Positions 19,671 through 29,977 of a stretch of DNA of 64,000 nt are shown here, one piece after another; the first letter of the stretch is position 1, and each line of letters starts with the position of its first letter. The notes beneath the pieces were generated by a model. The model saw only the letters and a list, made by a program, of their open reading frames with translations. It searched no databases and had not been told where the DNA came from. The translations under genes and the position numbers were made by a program. The stretch lies in contig CAUYUJ010015737.1 of the NCBI GenBank assembly GCA_963575745.1, positions 134,001-198,000 on the forward strand, given 5' to 3'. The DNA is from Prorocentrum cordatum (lineage: Eukaryota > Sar > Dinophyceae > Prorocentrales > Prorocentraceae).

Positions 19671-19904
19671 CGAGCTACGCTCTCTGGCCCTCTTCGCCAG
19701 AGGACGGGGCGTCCCGGGGCGCAGGCTCCTTGTTGGTTTCCAGTGGGTGCGGTCCTCAGTGCATTTCTGATGCCGCTGAGCGCCATTCTCGCACCCCGCG
19801 TGAGGGCTACTCTCTCGCTGGTCCTTGCCGCCTGTGGTGAAATGTAGAGTGCGTCGTTGCTCCCGCCGTGGGCGCCGTGCTCTCTCTCTGGCCAGTATTG
19901 CACT

Positions 19905-20890
19905 CTATGCTCCTACCTTTTTGCGTTCTGGTGCCCAGGCGCATCCAGATTCGCAATCTGAGCGCGACTTTGCGCTCGTGGGCGTCCGCGTGCCCAAAAA
20001 TTGCATTTTGTGCTCCTTTCGGCGTTCTGGTGCCGAGGCGCACCCAGTTTTGCAGTCTGTGCGCGATTTCGCGCTCCTGGGCCCCGCGCCCACAGAATTG
20101 CATTCTGAGCTCCTTTCTGCGTTCTGGTGGCCAGGCGCACCAAAATTCGCAGTCTGAGGGCGTCCGCGTGCCAGAATTGCATTCTGAGCCCTTCGGCAGC
20201 CTGGTACCCAGGCGCACGGGGCCTTGCAATCTGTGCGTGACTTTGCGCTGTTGGGCGTCGGCGCGCCCAGAATTGCATTCTGAGCTCCTTTCTACGTTCT
20301 GGTGGCCAGGCGCACCAATATTTGCAGTCTGAAGGTTTCTGGGCATCCGCGCGCCCAGAATTGCATGCTGAGCTCCTCTCTGCGTTCTGGTGCCCAGGCG
20401 CACCCGGGCTCGCAATCTGAGCGTGACTTAGCGCTCCTGGGTGTTCGCGCGCCCACAAGTTGCATCCTGAGCGCCTTTCTGGGTTTTTGATTCCAGGCGC
20501 ACCCACGTTTGCAATCTGAGCGCTTGTGGCGTCCGCGCGCCCAGAATTGCACTCTGTGTCCCTTCTGCGTTCTGGAGTGCAGGCGCGCCCAGATTCGCAA
20601 TCTCAGCGCAGCAAAGCGCTCCTCAGCGTTCGCGCGCCCAGGATTGCATTCTGAACGCCTTTCTGCGTTCTACTGCGCTGGCGCCCTGATTCGCAAGCTT
20701 AGCGCACATTAGCGCTCGTGGGCGTCCGCGCGAAATTGCATTGTGAGTTCCCCCTTTTGCTTTCTGGTGCCCTTGCGCACCCAGATTCGCAACCTGAGTG
20801 CGACTTAGTGCTCCTGGGCGTTTGCGCGCCAGAATATCGCATTCTTAGTTCCTTTCTGCATTATGGTGCCCAGGCGCGCCAAAATGCAGT
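19905..20890. repeat. About 99 bp hairpin satellite, block 1
   Basis: Around ten diverged units. Each holds CAGATT-CGC-AATCTG-like and CAGAAT-TGC-ATTCTG stems (6 bp stem, 3 base loop) and a looser CCCAGGCGC/GCGCTCCTGGG pair. The same family forms 29398-29977. Confidence 0.85.
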
Positions 20891-20949
20891 GACCTGGCCG
20901 TCTCGACCGCGCGAGCCAGAAGCAGGGGCTACGGACGCACTCTGGGGCA

Positions 20950-21170
20950 CTCGGGGTCGGATGTGTGCAGGCGGCAGAAGCTAGTCCTTGATGGGGGAGC
21001 ATTTGCTAATCCCCCACCTGCACACAACGGGGGCGGGGTGCTTTGCATTTGTGCAACACGCCCGTCCTCGACCGACCCCGGGGGGCCTGCGTCCCAAACG
21101 GCGCGTAATCGGAATATCCATGCTGACGCCCTTTCACCAGCGAACTCAAAATTAAATTCTGGTGTGGCTG
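20950..21170. repeat. Fold-back repeat upstream of element D
   Basis: TGTGTGCAGG (20959-20968 region) pairs with CCTGCACACA about 55 bases on, and GGGGG with CCCCC inside it. The unit is present in inverted orientation at 51975-52180. Its right part also matches 5857-5950. Confidence 0.8.
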
Positions 21171-22308
21171 CTGAAAATACGGCGGCTGAGATTGCAAGTG
21201 GACGGATTTCCCATGGGAACTCGGCCCATCGGATTTCGGAAGATTTTCGGCCCCAAAATGGGTGCCAAGAAGCGTGGGTCGGAAGCGCCTCAACAAGCAG
21301 TTCCTTGGCTGCGTTTCCTGTTGCCTTAGCTCCGAGGCGAAGCTGACATTCGCGTCGTTGCAATAGCGCGCAGTCGAGCTGCGCACGCCCTCTAGCGAGT
21401 CGCCTTGGCGGCGTTGCCCGCCAAGACGGCGCGCCTCACACAAAGAATGGGTCACCCAGACCACCCACCAGGAAAGAAACCGTTTGGAGACGGATTCGCC
21501 TGCTACGCGGCGACGGACAGCATTCTATCGCGAAGGGCGAGCGTAAGCCCCTTCGCGCCGCGTCCAGGCGGACGCGCTCGCCCCAAAGATGGGCGCTCAC
21601 TCATCCATCTCATCATTCAAATCTGCTCTGTGTCCTCTGGCGGCGGCAGCGACAAAGTTGAATCGCGTCGGCGGCGTGGTGGCGTCAGGGGAATCCTTTC
21701 TCTGACGGCAGCCCAGCACCGTCAAGCTGCATAGAGCCAGCGCGGCAAGGCAGGTTCTCCACCGGGGCAGCATCGCACGCAGCGCTCGGCAGGCGCGCTT
21801 ATGACGCCCTCCGGAGGCCTGGGTGGTGCACTCAGGCTGCGGAGGGGGATAAGCATCGCAATCAGCGCTGGCTACGTTTCGCCCCGCAGTGCAGACCGCG
21901 CCTGAGCAGGTTGTCGTCTCTTGTCTCGTGCGTTGTGCCACTAGCTCAGACGGGCACGCTCAGGAAATCTGCCCTCTCACAGCTCAGACCTTGCCCAGCC
22001 TCTCACAGGCGTTTTGGTGGCGGCACCAGGCGGCGTCAGAACCGATTTTGCGAAGGGAAGTCTTGGTTGAAGACATCTTTGGAGGAGCTGCCTGCCTGCA
22101 TGTTTGAGGAATCGGAAATACGGTTGCTTTCACCATGCCTGAGGCCACTCTCCTCTTTCTCTCGTCGGAAGAGAGGCCAGGTATCCACTTGCGGGGGGAG
22201 ATCCTTCAGCTGTCCACTGTAACCGTGATGGCTCAGACAAGGTGTCTGAATTGCAGTTTGTGTCCTAGCACGCAGAGCAATCTGATTCTACGCGTCGTCC
22301 GAGGGAAG
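21171..22308. other. Region upstream of Gag of element D
   Basis: Probably the leader of element D plus flanking DNA. No homology to the leaders of B or F is visible by eye and no coding signal was found. Confidence 0.35.
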
Positions 22309-23787
22309 ATGTCTTTCTCTCCGAGTGACGTCGCGGCGATGATCGCCACCGCCGCCAGTGGAGCCTTCCACGGCGCAGGTGCAGATCATAAGGAGGGGTA
22401 GGATTACGGAGGAGGGGGATTAAGGAGGAGGGGGAGGAGGAGGGAGGAGGAGGAAAAAGGGGAAAAAAGGGGAAGAAAGATTAAGGAGGAGGAATCCTCC
22501 CTCCTCCTTAATCCTCCTCCTCCTTAATCCTTCCCCTCCTGAGATCAGGTGCGTGAGTGGGTGGACTTCGTCATCAATGTCGACGTCGACCCCGCCAAGA
22601 AGCACGATCTCTTCCACTACGTGTCTGTCGCGCGGCTGCTGGCCGAGACGGGAGGCAGCATCGCGCCAGCCGACTTCGAAGACCCTCACATGCGGGACAT
22701 GATCAAGGCGAGCATTCCCGTTCACGCCACCCCATATGCCACCGAACAGGACGACCCGTGGAAGAGCTGGAAAGTTTCGCCGGCACAGATTGTGTTGGCA
22801 CTCAAGGTGCAGGGGGCGTGCGCGAAGAAAGCCTCGCCAGGACCATCGGTGCCACCAGAGATGGCCCACAACAACAAAGAGCTTTCGGGCATGGCTGAAG
22901 CAGTGAAGCAATTTGCGGAACTTCAGTCGCAGGCGCTGCAGAAAGGGAAGCCGAAAGGACTCAGCTTCAAGTTGCAGGACCGGAAACTCGAGCTGGGCAT
23001 GCAGCATTTCGCCAAGGATGCACTCCCGTCAGAGGAGGTCCTCGCGAAGTTCGAGGCGGCGGGGAAGATCGCGCACGACAAAGGCAGGCCGTGGGTCGGG
23101 TCCGCCGAGGGCGAGGATCTGCGCGATCACCACCGCCCAACTTGGAGCCGGACTCCTATGATCGACGCTGTCGTGGGGGACGGCTCTTACGAGGAGCGGG
23201 TGAAGCAGAGCGCTGCCGCCAAACGGAACATGGCGTGGATGGACAAAGTCGACTACGCTGGCTTTGCCACGTTCATGGGCCACCTGCACGAGTGGGGATT
23301 CAAGGTAATCCTCACCAAGGCATGTAGCATCGCTGACTTCCTTGCGTACGCCCACAACATCGTGCGAATCGCCGAGGAACACGGTGGAGTCAGGACAGCT
23401 TATCAATACGATGTTCTCCAGAGGAGGGCCATGGCCAGGGCTCTGGAGGAAGACGTCGTAGATTTGGCGCCTGACTTCGCCAAGATCGATCGTGAAAACC
23501 TAGCTGACGCCAAAGACAAAGTGAACAACAGCTTCACGGAGGCTGGCCGGGCTGTGACAGCTAAGGGGCAGCAGTCGAAGGGTCAGCCCAAAGGCTGCGC
23601 CAAGGGCGTCGCCGACAAGGGCGGCAAGGGGAGCAAGAAGAGTTCCGACGGCGCAGAGGCTGACAACCGGCCTGTCCGGTCGCCGGCCAAGCGCCCCAAG
23701 GGCACGGCGGGCACCGATTATCAGCACAGGTCTCGCAGCCCCCGCTCCGGCAATCAGCAGTACAACAGTTGGGGAAACAAGTGGTGA
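22309..23787 (+). CDS. Gag-like ORF1 of element D, interrupted by a MITE-like insertion
   Basis: ATG at 22309. The first 27 codons (MSFSPSDVAAMIA and on) lead into a 153 bp insertion. After it the frame runs from 22549 to the TGA at 23787. Removing the insertion and one 6 bp duplication (159 bp, 53 codons) joins the two parts in frame to a 439-residue protein similar to B, E and F Gag. Conserved points are KKHDLFHY, LSFKLQDR, GRPWVGSAEG, TWSRTPMIDA, RIAEEHGG and a Lys/Gly/Ser/Arg-rich tail. Role inferred as for B. The TGA is followed directly by the RT frame in the same phase. Confidence 0.85.
22389..22541. mobile_element. 153 bp purine-rich MITE-like insertion with 6 bp target duplication
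   Basis: Flanked by AGATCA on both sides (22383-22388 and 22542-22547). The ends are imperfect inverted repeats, TAAGGAGGGGTAGGATTA on the left against TCAGGAGGGGAAGGATTA read from the right. The middle is GGA-rich then TCC-rich and folds on itself. An in-frame TAG lies at 22399-22401. No GT-AG pair restores the Gag frame, so a spliced role is unlikely. Confidence 0.85.
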
Positions 23788-25984
23788 GTGGGCCAAGCAC
23801 CACTAGTCGAGGGCGCCGGGAGTGATATCTCGGAGGAAGCATCAGACGACACGGAAGCGTCGCCGCTTCCAGGTACCAGTTCAAGGTCAAGTGAGTCAGC
23901 AAATTCTCCACTCGAAGCTGTCCAGGCAGCTTTCTCTGCATTTAGCGCCCGCGAGGATTTGCATAGCCTAGGTCCGAGCGACCACTTGCGCTGGGCCAAC
24001 GGCTTGCCAGAAGCCGACGATAGCCCGCGCGTGCCAACATTTTTAATCGGCCATTTTGCGAGATCGGTTTCAATGTCGGTTGCCGAGCTGCAAACCGCTC
24101 GCCAGTCTGCTCTTGCTTTTTGGAAGCATCGGAAGCTAGTGACGGACCCACAGTGGCAGACTATCTTTAGAAGTTTACCAGCTCACTGTCAGTCAGTGCT
24201 GGGTCCGGAGAAGAACCTTCTGCTGCTGAAAGAGATGCTCGAGGCTATAGCATGGCCAGATAATACGTACCTTGTTTCACAACCTCTGCCATGGCTTCCC
24301 TTTGGTGGGGCGCCTGCCTGCTAGTGGCATCCATGCGCCCGCTGCCACGTCTCCGGAACCAGCCGAGACTTTGCGGTCGCTTTTAGCACATCCGCGCGAG
24401 CGGAATGAGGCGACTCTCGGTAGAATCGCCGCGGAAAAGGACGGCGATACGAGGGTTAGGACTCAATTTTTATCGGCCTGCTCAAAAGAGGTCGAAGATG
24501 GCAAGGCCCGCTTCCGTAACCTAGACGTAAATTCTTGTGTTTTAACAGCTCGCTTCCCTATCGTGCAGGGGGAGAGAGACGGAATGCCAAAAATTCGTTG
24601 CATAGACGATTTCACTGCGTCTGCGGTGAATGGCGCGGTTGTACATAGTGAAAGAACATGTCCAGACACGCTGGACACTTTGGTGGCATTAGTGCGCCAC
24701 GCAGCAGCAGGCAAGCAACACATTGCCATGAGGTGGAGAAAAGATGACTTCCGGCACGCTTTTAAGACACTGCCGATTTGCAGCGGCCACTTGCCGCTAG
24801 CAGTGACAGCTTGGCCAGAAACAGTGGCAGACGGTAAAGCGTTACAGCTGCTGTGCCTACCATTTGGCTCTTCCGCATCAGTGTCCGGTTGGGATCGTTT
24901 CGGTCTCGCCATTCAAGGCATTTTGGCAGCTCTGTTTCACTTGTTATATTTGCGTTTTGTCGACGATATGTTCGCCGGCGATTCGGCCCTGGAGGGGCGC
25001 GATATTGGCAGTGACTGCTTAATCGGCCCCGCCGGCTCTGCGCGCCTGGCAAGAGCAGTCGTGTCAGGACTGCTGGGCTGGGATCTCGACGCCGGCAAAG
25101 CCGTCACGGAGGCCACTAAGACCGTAATCCTCGGAGTTTGCGTAGAATTTGACGACCACAACCAGCTGATCCAGTTCTCTCTCGAAGCAGAGAGGTTGGA
25201 AAAATGGACCGCAGAAATTCGTGAGGCTCTGCGGCGAAGATCGCTCTCGCCTGCGCGGGCTTTAAAATTAGCAGGCAAATTGAGCTGGGGTGCGACCGCC
25301 GTCTTCGGCCGAGGCGCGCGCGTTTACCTTGCTGCCATTTACCACCACGGCTCAGGCAACCAGAGCCGGCTGTCCCAGCGCACCAAATTGTGTCTGCGTT
25401 GGTGGCTGCGGTTCTTACAGGAACCGCCATCGAGGAGCGTCCCGGTGATGCGTCGCCAGAAGAAGCGTTGCATCCTTTACACCGACGCCACAGGCCAGGG
25501 ACGGATGGCATGGGTCATCCAGACTCCCTGTTTAAAGGCTTGGGCTGCTGCTGATGTCCCAGCAAAGGCGAGGCAGTGGGTGCTTCATCGGAAGAATCAG
25601 ATCGGCACTTGGGAGCTCATGGCGGCTCTCTGCGCGCTTAAGTTTTTGCTGGGTTATCTGCCTGGCGAGTTTGAAATCCTCGCCTTCGTGGATAACACAA
25701 GCGCGCTGGGTGCACTTTTACGCGGCTGTTCCAGGCAATTTGATTGGAACGAGCTCATAGGCGAGCTTTGGTTTGCAGTCGCGCAGCGTGGTCATTATTT
25801 GCACCTTTGGCACGTGCCATCGCATTTAAATTTGGCCGACGCTCCGACCCGGCCAGAAGCCAAGTCAGAGCAGCTGCGTAAGTTAGCCGCCGACGGGTTT
25901 CAAGAAATGCCGTGGTCCTTCCCAGCCGACGCGCCCTGGTGCTTCGGAGACAGTGAGCGGCAAAGGGGAAAAACATCATCGTAA
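23788..25984 (+). CDS. Reverse transcriptase/RNase H of element D, one frameshift
   Basis: The frame starts right after the Gag TGA (GTG at 23788, no obvious ATG). It runs to about 24275, where a GTTTCAC in place of GTTCAC shifts the phase. The second frame continues to TAA at 25982-25984. Domains: N-terminal region with FWKHRKLVTD and VLGPEKNLLLL, RCIDDFTAS, RWRKDDFRHAF, catalytic FVDDMF, then RNase H with YTDATGQG, WELMAAL, FVDNTSAL and ADAPTR. About 732 residues if the extra T is ignored. The YR frame follows in the same phase 33 bases later. Confidence 0.88.
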
Positions 25985-26017
25985 TCCTGTGTTGAGGTCA
26001 TATCACGTGAGAATCGG

Positions 26018-27655
26018 TTGTCCATGCAGCTACTTGTGCGCACATTCTCTGTGTCTTCTGTTCCGGAGCTCTGGCCCAGCATGGCTTTGAGATTCATCGA
26101 CAAAAGCCGCGCCGCTAAGTACTCGCATCCGCCAGCTGCCAGCGATGAGGTCGCGGAGGTCCGCGTCGAGGTGGAAGCGTCCCCTCTGGCGGCCGTCGTC
26201 CGCGGCGTCGCGGCGCAGGCAGAGCCAGGGCACCACGTCACGGGCTTGATCGCTGCGTTGACAGAATCGGGCTTCAAACACATGTCGGATCTGAGCGACA
26301 TTGGAGCCGACGACTTCGCAGAGCTCGTGCCGGCATTCGCCGCTTGCAACAGCAGCTTCGTCAAAGCCTTCTTGTCGCACTGCCAGAGCAGCGCCAGTCG
26401 CGAGCAGGCAGCTCAAGCGCACAAGCCTGGCGGGCGAACGGAGCCCCAGCGCCCGGCATCTCTGGCAGCGGGCGTCGCTGCGCAGGCGGGCTCCGCCTCG
26501 GGCGGCGCCGGCGCTGGCTATGCTGGCGACCAGACGCCCACTGCGAAGCGATTGGACGCCCCCGACGAAGAGAAGGCCCGCGCTGCTTTTCTAGTGCTTG
26601 GAGAGGCGCGGCGGGCGCGGGCCGCTCCTGCGCCTGCAGTGCTTGCAGCCGCCGTGGCAGCTGCTGCCAATTGCAGCTGCTATCCGGGAGCGGAGCCCAC
26701 TGGCAGGCCACGGGACGAGATCAAGCGGGCTCGTCGCGAAGCCAGCGGCGGCGACCATCTGAGCTTGCACACCTTGTGGGTGGAATTTGCCAGCTGGAGG
26801 AAAAGCGCCTCCCAGTATGCTTCCGCAGTGCGCCTGTGGGGCGACGCTGCCACTGCTGTCGGGGCGCCTGGGTGGCCACCAACAGAACTGATCCTTGACA
26901 CTTTCGTTGGTTTGTTTCGCAACGGCCACACCTTGCAGAGATACGTGTCGCACGTGCGCAGTGTATTGCACTTGGTGCAGGCTCCGCTGGGCGTCCTCGC
27001 AGATACGCATAGATTGTCGAGAGGCGCCGAAAAGATAACGAAGTATGAATTCAGAAGAGAGAAAATCCGTGCCACAGCTGAGGAGACCAGACGCATCCGT
27101 AAGTGGTGCTCGGAAGCCGGATATCCGACACTAGCGGCCTCGTGGGCGATTGCCCGCCATTTTTGCTTGAGATATTCTGAAGTACTAAATCTGGGGACCC
27201 ACGCGGTCGCATTTCGTTTTACCGGCGAGGGCCGTAAAACGTGCATCATCCGTTTTGCTCACCGGAAGTCGTACAATGAACCCTGCGAGACGACGAGGCG
27301 TTGCATCTGCCACCAGCAGGGTCGGCTCCTGTGCGGTGCTTGCACACTGTTCTCCTTAGGAGAAACAAGCGCTGTTCCTTTTTCAGGAATCCAATACGCC
27401 GACGCTCTCGCTGTGCTAAAGCTGGCAGCGAACGCCCTGCATCTGCGCAGCGCGCCTGCTTGGGGCACGCATGCGTTCAGGAGAGGGTTCGCAAACGAAG
27501 CCCTCCAACAAGGAGGGCCGACAGCATTGTTCTTTAGCGGTGGATGGAAAGGCGTGGCTGCTTTCGGCTATGCTAGCGCCCAGAGCCGAGGGGCTCTCTC
27601 GGCCGCTGAATGGCTAGTAGAACATTCTGACTCCAGCGACGGCGAGCAGGACTGA
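26018..27655 (+). CDS. Tyrosine recombinase of element D (intact)
   Basis: A 545-residue YR expected to integrate the circular DNA form by strand exchange. The ATG at 26018 is the first after the RT TAA. An Ala-rich N-terminus (1-240) is followed by a core-binding helical part (WVEFASW at 254-260, LQRYVSHVRSVL at 306-317). The catalytic domain has box I Arg 385 (CLRYSE), a CxC-x7-CxxC cluster at Cys 429, 431, 439 and 442, box II HAFR at 485-488, Trp 510 in SGGWKG, and the nucleophile Tyr 518 in FGYA. No frame breaks are seen, so this copy could be functional. Confidence 0.93.
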   Translation: MSMQLLVRTFSVSSVPELWPSMALRFIDKSRAAKYSHPPAASDEVAEVRVEVEASPLAAVVRGVAAQAEPGHHVTGLIAALTESGFKHMSDLSDIGADDFAELVPAFAACNSSFVKAFLSHCQSSASREQAAQAHKPGGRTEPQRPASLAAGVAAQAGSASGGAGAGYAGDQTPTAKRLDAPDEEKARAAFLVLGEARRARAAPAPAVLAAAVAAAANCSCYPGAEPTGRPRDEIKRARREASGGDHLSLHTLWVEFASWRKSASQYASAVRLWGDAATAVGAPGWPPTELILDTFVGLFRNGHTLQRYVSHVRSVLHLVQAPLGVLADTHRLSRGAEKITKYEFRREKIRATAEETRRIRKWCSEAGYPTLAASWAIARHFCLRYSEVLNLGTHAVAFRFTGEGRKTCIIRFAHRKSYNEPCETTRRCICHQQGRLLCGACTLFSLGETSAVPFSGIQYADALAVLKLAANALHLRSAPAWGTHAFRRGFANEALQQGGPTALFFSGGWKGVAAFGYASAQSRGALSAAEWLVEHSDSSDGEQD

Positions 27656-27746
27656 GTTCGCATCGTTTGCATTGGGGCAAGGGAAAACGCATCACGATGT
27701 CCTCTCCTCAGGCGCTGCTGCGCGGTCCGCCGCCTCCTGGTGCATT
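27656..27746. other. 3' flank of element D
   Basis: About 90 bp between the YR stop and module M2. Probably the 3' untranslated end of D, but the terminus is not defined. Confidence 0.35.
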
Positions 27747-27937
27747 GGGAACCTCAGGACAGGGTCCAGGAGGCTCCGGCCAGGCAGCGCTTTCCTTTTG
27801 CCCCTTGCTGGCGCGAAGGCGCCGGCGCCGAGCCGTGACGGGGCCCCGGGGCCCGAGAACGTGTTCCGAGGTGCTTCGGGGCACCGCAGAGGCGAGGGCC
27901 TGCTTTCCCTTGGGCCGGGCTGCCAAAAATGATTTTC
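27747..27937 (+). repeat. Module M2, copy 1
   Basis: About 190 bp (GGGAACCTCAGGAC to GCTGCCAAAAATGATTTTC), near-identical to 28398-28587 and 47829-48017. Here it joins M3 (ATGAAGCG). Confidence 0.92.
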
Positions 27938-28397
27938 ATGAAGCGTAAACTCGTTTCCGGCACAGGAAAATCATGTGGAGCAGGCCCAAGCGTGTTCGCC
28001 TCACCTCCTCTGCTCCATCTCACACGCCTCTGCGCCTGCTTCGCGGGCAAGCGGTTCCTGGCGGGCCGGCTTGCGTTTTCGGAGGCGGAAGTATTCTCGG
28101 TGCTAGTCTCTTGGGTCAGCCGTTCTGGTCGCCCCACAGGAGGCGCTCTCGGTCTCTGCGGGGAGCAGGGCCAAGCCAGGCCAAAGCACGAGCGACGGCC
28201 TGGTGCGCTGTGGCACTGCCCGCTCCCTCGCAGGCACGTGCCTGAGAGCTTGTCGGCAGGGGCCGCCTTCTCAGGCTCTCTGACCGAACGCTCTCCGCGT
28301 GGGACGGCGCCCGCAGGGCGGGCAGCAGCCGCCTGGCGGCGGTTTTGCCCACCCACATACCACCCTCGCGGCTTTCGCCGGCGCCGCGTCCTGGCAG
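27938..28397 (+). repeat. Module M3, copy 2, with 50 bp tail
   Basis: Matches 18830-19240 and 47370-47828. The tail CCCACCCACATACCACCC is shared only with the 47 kb copy. Confidence 0.9.
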
Positions 28398-28587
28398 GGA
28401 ACCTCAGGACAGGGTCCAGGAGGCTCCGGCCAGGCAGCGCTTTCCTTTTGCCCCTTGCTGGCGCGAAGGCGCCGGCGCCGAGCCGTGACGGGGCCCCGGG
28501 GCCCGAGAACGTGTTCCGAGGTGCTTCGGGGCACCGCAGAGGCGAGGGCCTGCTTTCCCTTGGGCCGGGCTGCCAAAAATGATTTTC
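28398..28587 (+). repeat. Module M2, copy 2
   Basis: Same module as 27747-27937 but joined at GATTTTC to M4 (CCCACGC). Confidence 0.92.
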
Positions 28588-28893
28588 CCACGCTTCGCTG
28601 TGGGGGGCGTCGGCCGGTCGGTCGGTCGGTCTGTCTGTCCGTCCCGTCGCCTGTCTGTCCGTCTGTCTGTCCGTCCGTCCGTCTGTTTGTCTGTCTGTCC
28701 GTCTGTTTGTCTGCCTGTCCGCTCGGCGCTCGGGGCTGCGAGGTCCGTCTGGCAGCTCTCTTCGGCGGCGATCACCGGAGATAGGTTCGGGGCTCAGAGA
28801 GAGGGGCGACCTGGGGCAGGTGTGCTCGGTCCAGCGGTCGCCCTGAGGATTCTTGTTGGCGGCGTGCATTCGCGTGGCTTGGGTGCGGTTTTT
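28588..28893 (+). repeat. Module M4, copy 2
   Basis: Near-identical to 14108-14415 including the GTCTGTCC microsatellite. Confidence 0.9.
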
Positions 28894-29397
28894 CTTAGCC
28901 CCCAAATCGCGAAGCGATTTGGGGGGCAGGAAAATATGACGACGGAGCGTGTCATCATCCACTCCTCTCCTCTTGGCCTCTGGGGGCTTCTGGGGTTTGC
29001 GTTCGTGGCACAGGACCAATTAGTGACAGGCAGGCTTGTCTCACGTGCCTGGTGCTCTCCTGAGGGAGCAGGCGTATCTGCCTTGCGTCGTGCTCCTGGG
29101 CAGCTATCCCTGCCTCACACGCTTGGCGGCTCCACGGGAGCTGGCGGGAACTGTGATTGGGTGTCGGCTCCTCGTGGGCACGTGAGGCGCGTCGAAGGCC
29201 TCTGGTGATGGGAGCTCGTGGGTCTCTCGTCGCTGGTGCTATGCTGTTCAAGGTTGAAGGCTTGCTCGTGGGCCCTTCGTCGCCGGTGCTACGCTGTTCA
29301 AGGTTGAAGGCCAATTGCACCTGCAGGTAATTGTTTATTCCTGGTGCCGCTGAGCGCCATCCTCCACCGCCGAGTGCTGCAGTTTCGGCTGCCTGTG
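28894..29397 (+). repeat. Module M5, copy 1, with palindrome copy 5
   Basis: About 504 bp starting CTTAGCCCCCAAATCGC (palindrome 28899-28925, loop GAA). Compared by eye with 32723-33225 it differs at about three positions. It also contains an internal 55 bp duplication (GTGCTA..GCTGTTCAAGGTTGAAGGC). Confidence 0.92.
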
Positions 29398-29977
29398 GTG
29401 CCCAGGCGCACCCAGATTCGCAATCTGAGCGTGAATTTGCGCTCCTGGGCGTCCGAACGCCCCAGAATCGCATTCTGAGCGCCTCCTATCTGCGTTCTGG
29501 AACCCAGGCGCACCACAATTTCCAACCTGAGTGGTTCTGAGCGTCCACGCGCCAGAATTGCATTCTGAGCTCCCTTCTGCGTTCTGGTGCCCAGGCGCAC
29601 CCAGATTCGCAATCTGAGCGCGACTTAGCGCTCTTGGGCGTTCACGCGCCCCAGTATTGCATTATGTGCGCCTCTCTGCGTTCTGGTCCCCAGGCGCAGC
29701 CAGGTTCGCAATCTGAGCGCAACTTCGCGCTCCTGGGCGTCCGCGCGCCCAGAATTGCTTTCTGTGCTCCTTTCTGCGTTCTGGTGCCCAGGGGCACCCA
29801 GATTCGCAATCTGAGCGCGACTTGGCGCTCCTGTGCGTTCACGCGCCCAGAATTGCATTCTGTGCGCCTCTCTGCGTTCTGCTCCCCAGGCGCAGCCAGG
29901 TTCGCAATCTGAGCGCAACTTCGCGCTCCTGGGCGTCCGCACGCCCAGAATTGCTTTCTGTGCTCCCCTCTGCGTTA
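29398..29977. repeat. About 99 bp hairpin satellite, block 2
   Basis: Six units start near 29401, 29503, 29590, 29689, 29788 and 29885, with the same two 6 bp hairpins as block 1. The block ends abruptly at AAGTGGATC, inside the RT gene of element C. Confidence 0.88.

Larger units (their letters stand above)
22309..27655 (+). mobile_element. DIRS-like retrotransposon D, near complete
   Basis: Gag, RT/RH and YR in order on the plus strand. Gag is split by a small inverted-repeat insertion and RT has a single-base frameshift. Otherwise all domains are present. Gag and the RT start share one phase, and RT after the frameshift shares its phase with YR. Outer borders are unknown. It belongs to a different subfamily from B and F. 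Confidence 0.85.

Noticed and set aside
22379-22548. GT-AG intron covering the insertion in Gag of D
   Set aside because: A GT at 22379 and AG at 22547-22548 exist, but removal of 170 bp loses the Gag frame. Exact excision of 159 bp restores it, so transposon insertion is the better reading.
27754-29019. 421-codon minus-strand open frame
   Set aside because: It runs across three unrelated dispersed modules (M2, M3, M4) and a microsatellite. There is no domain, and the same modules in other orders break it.
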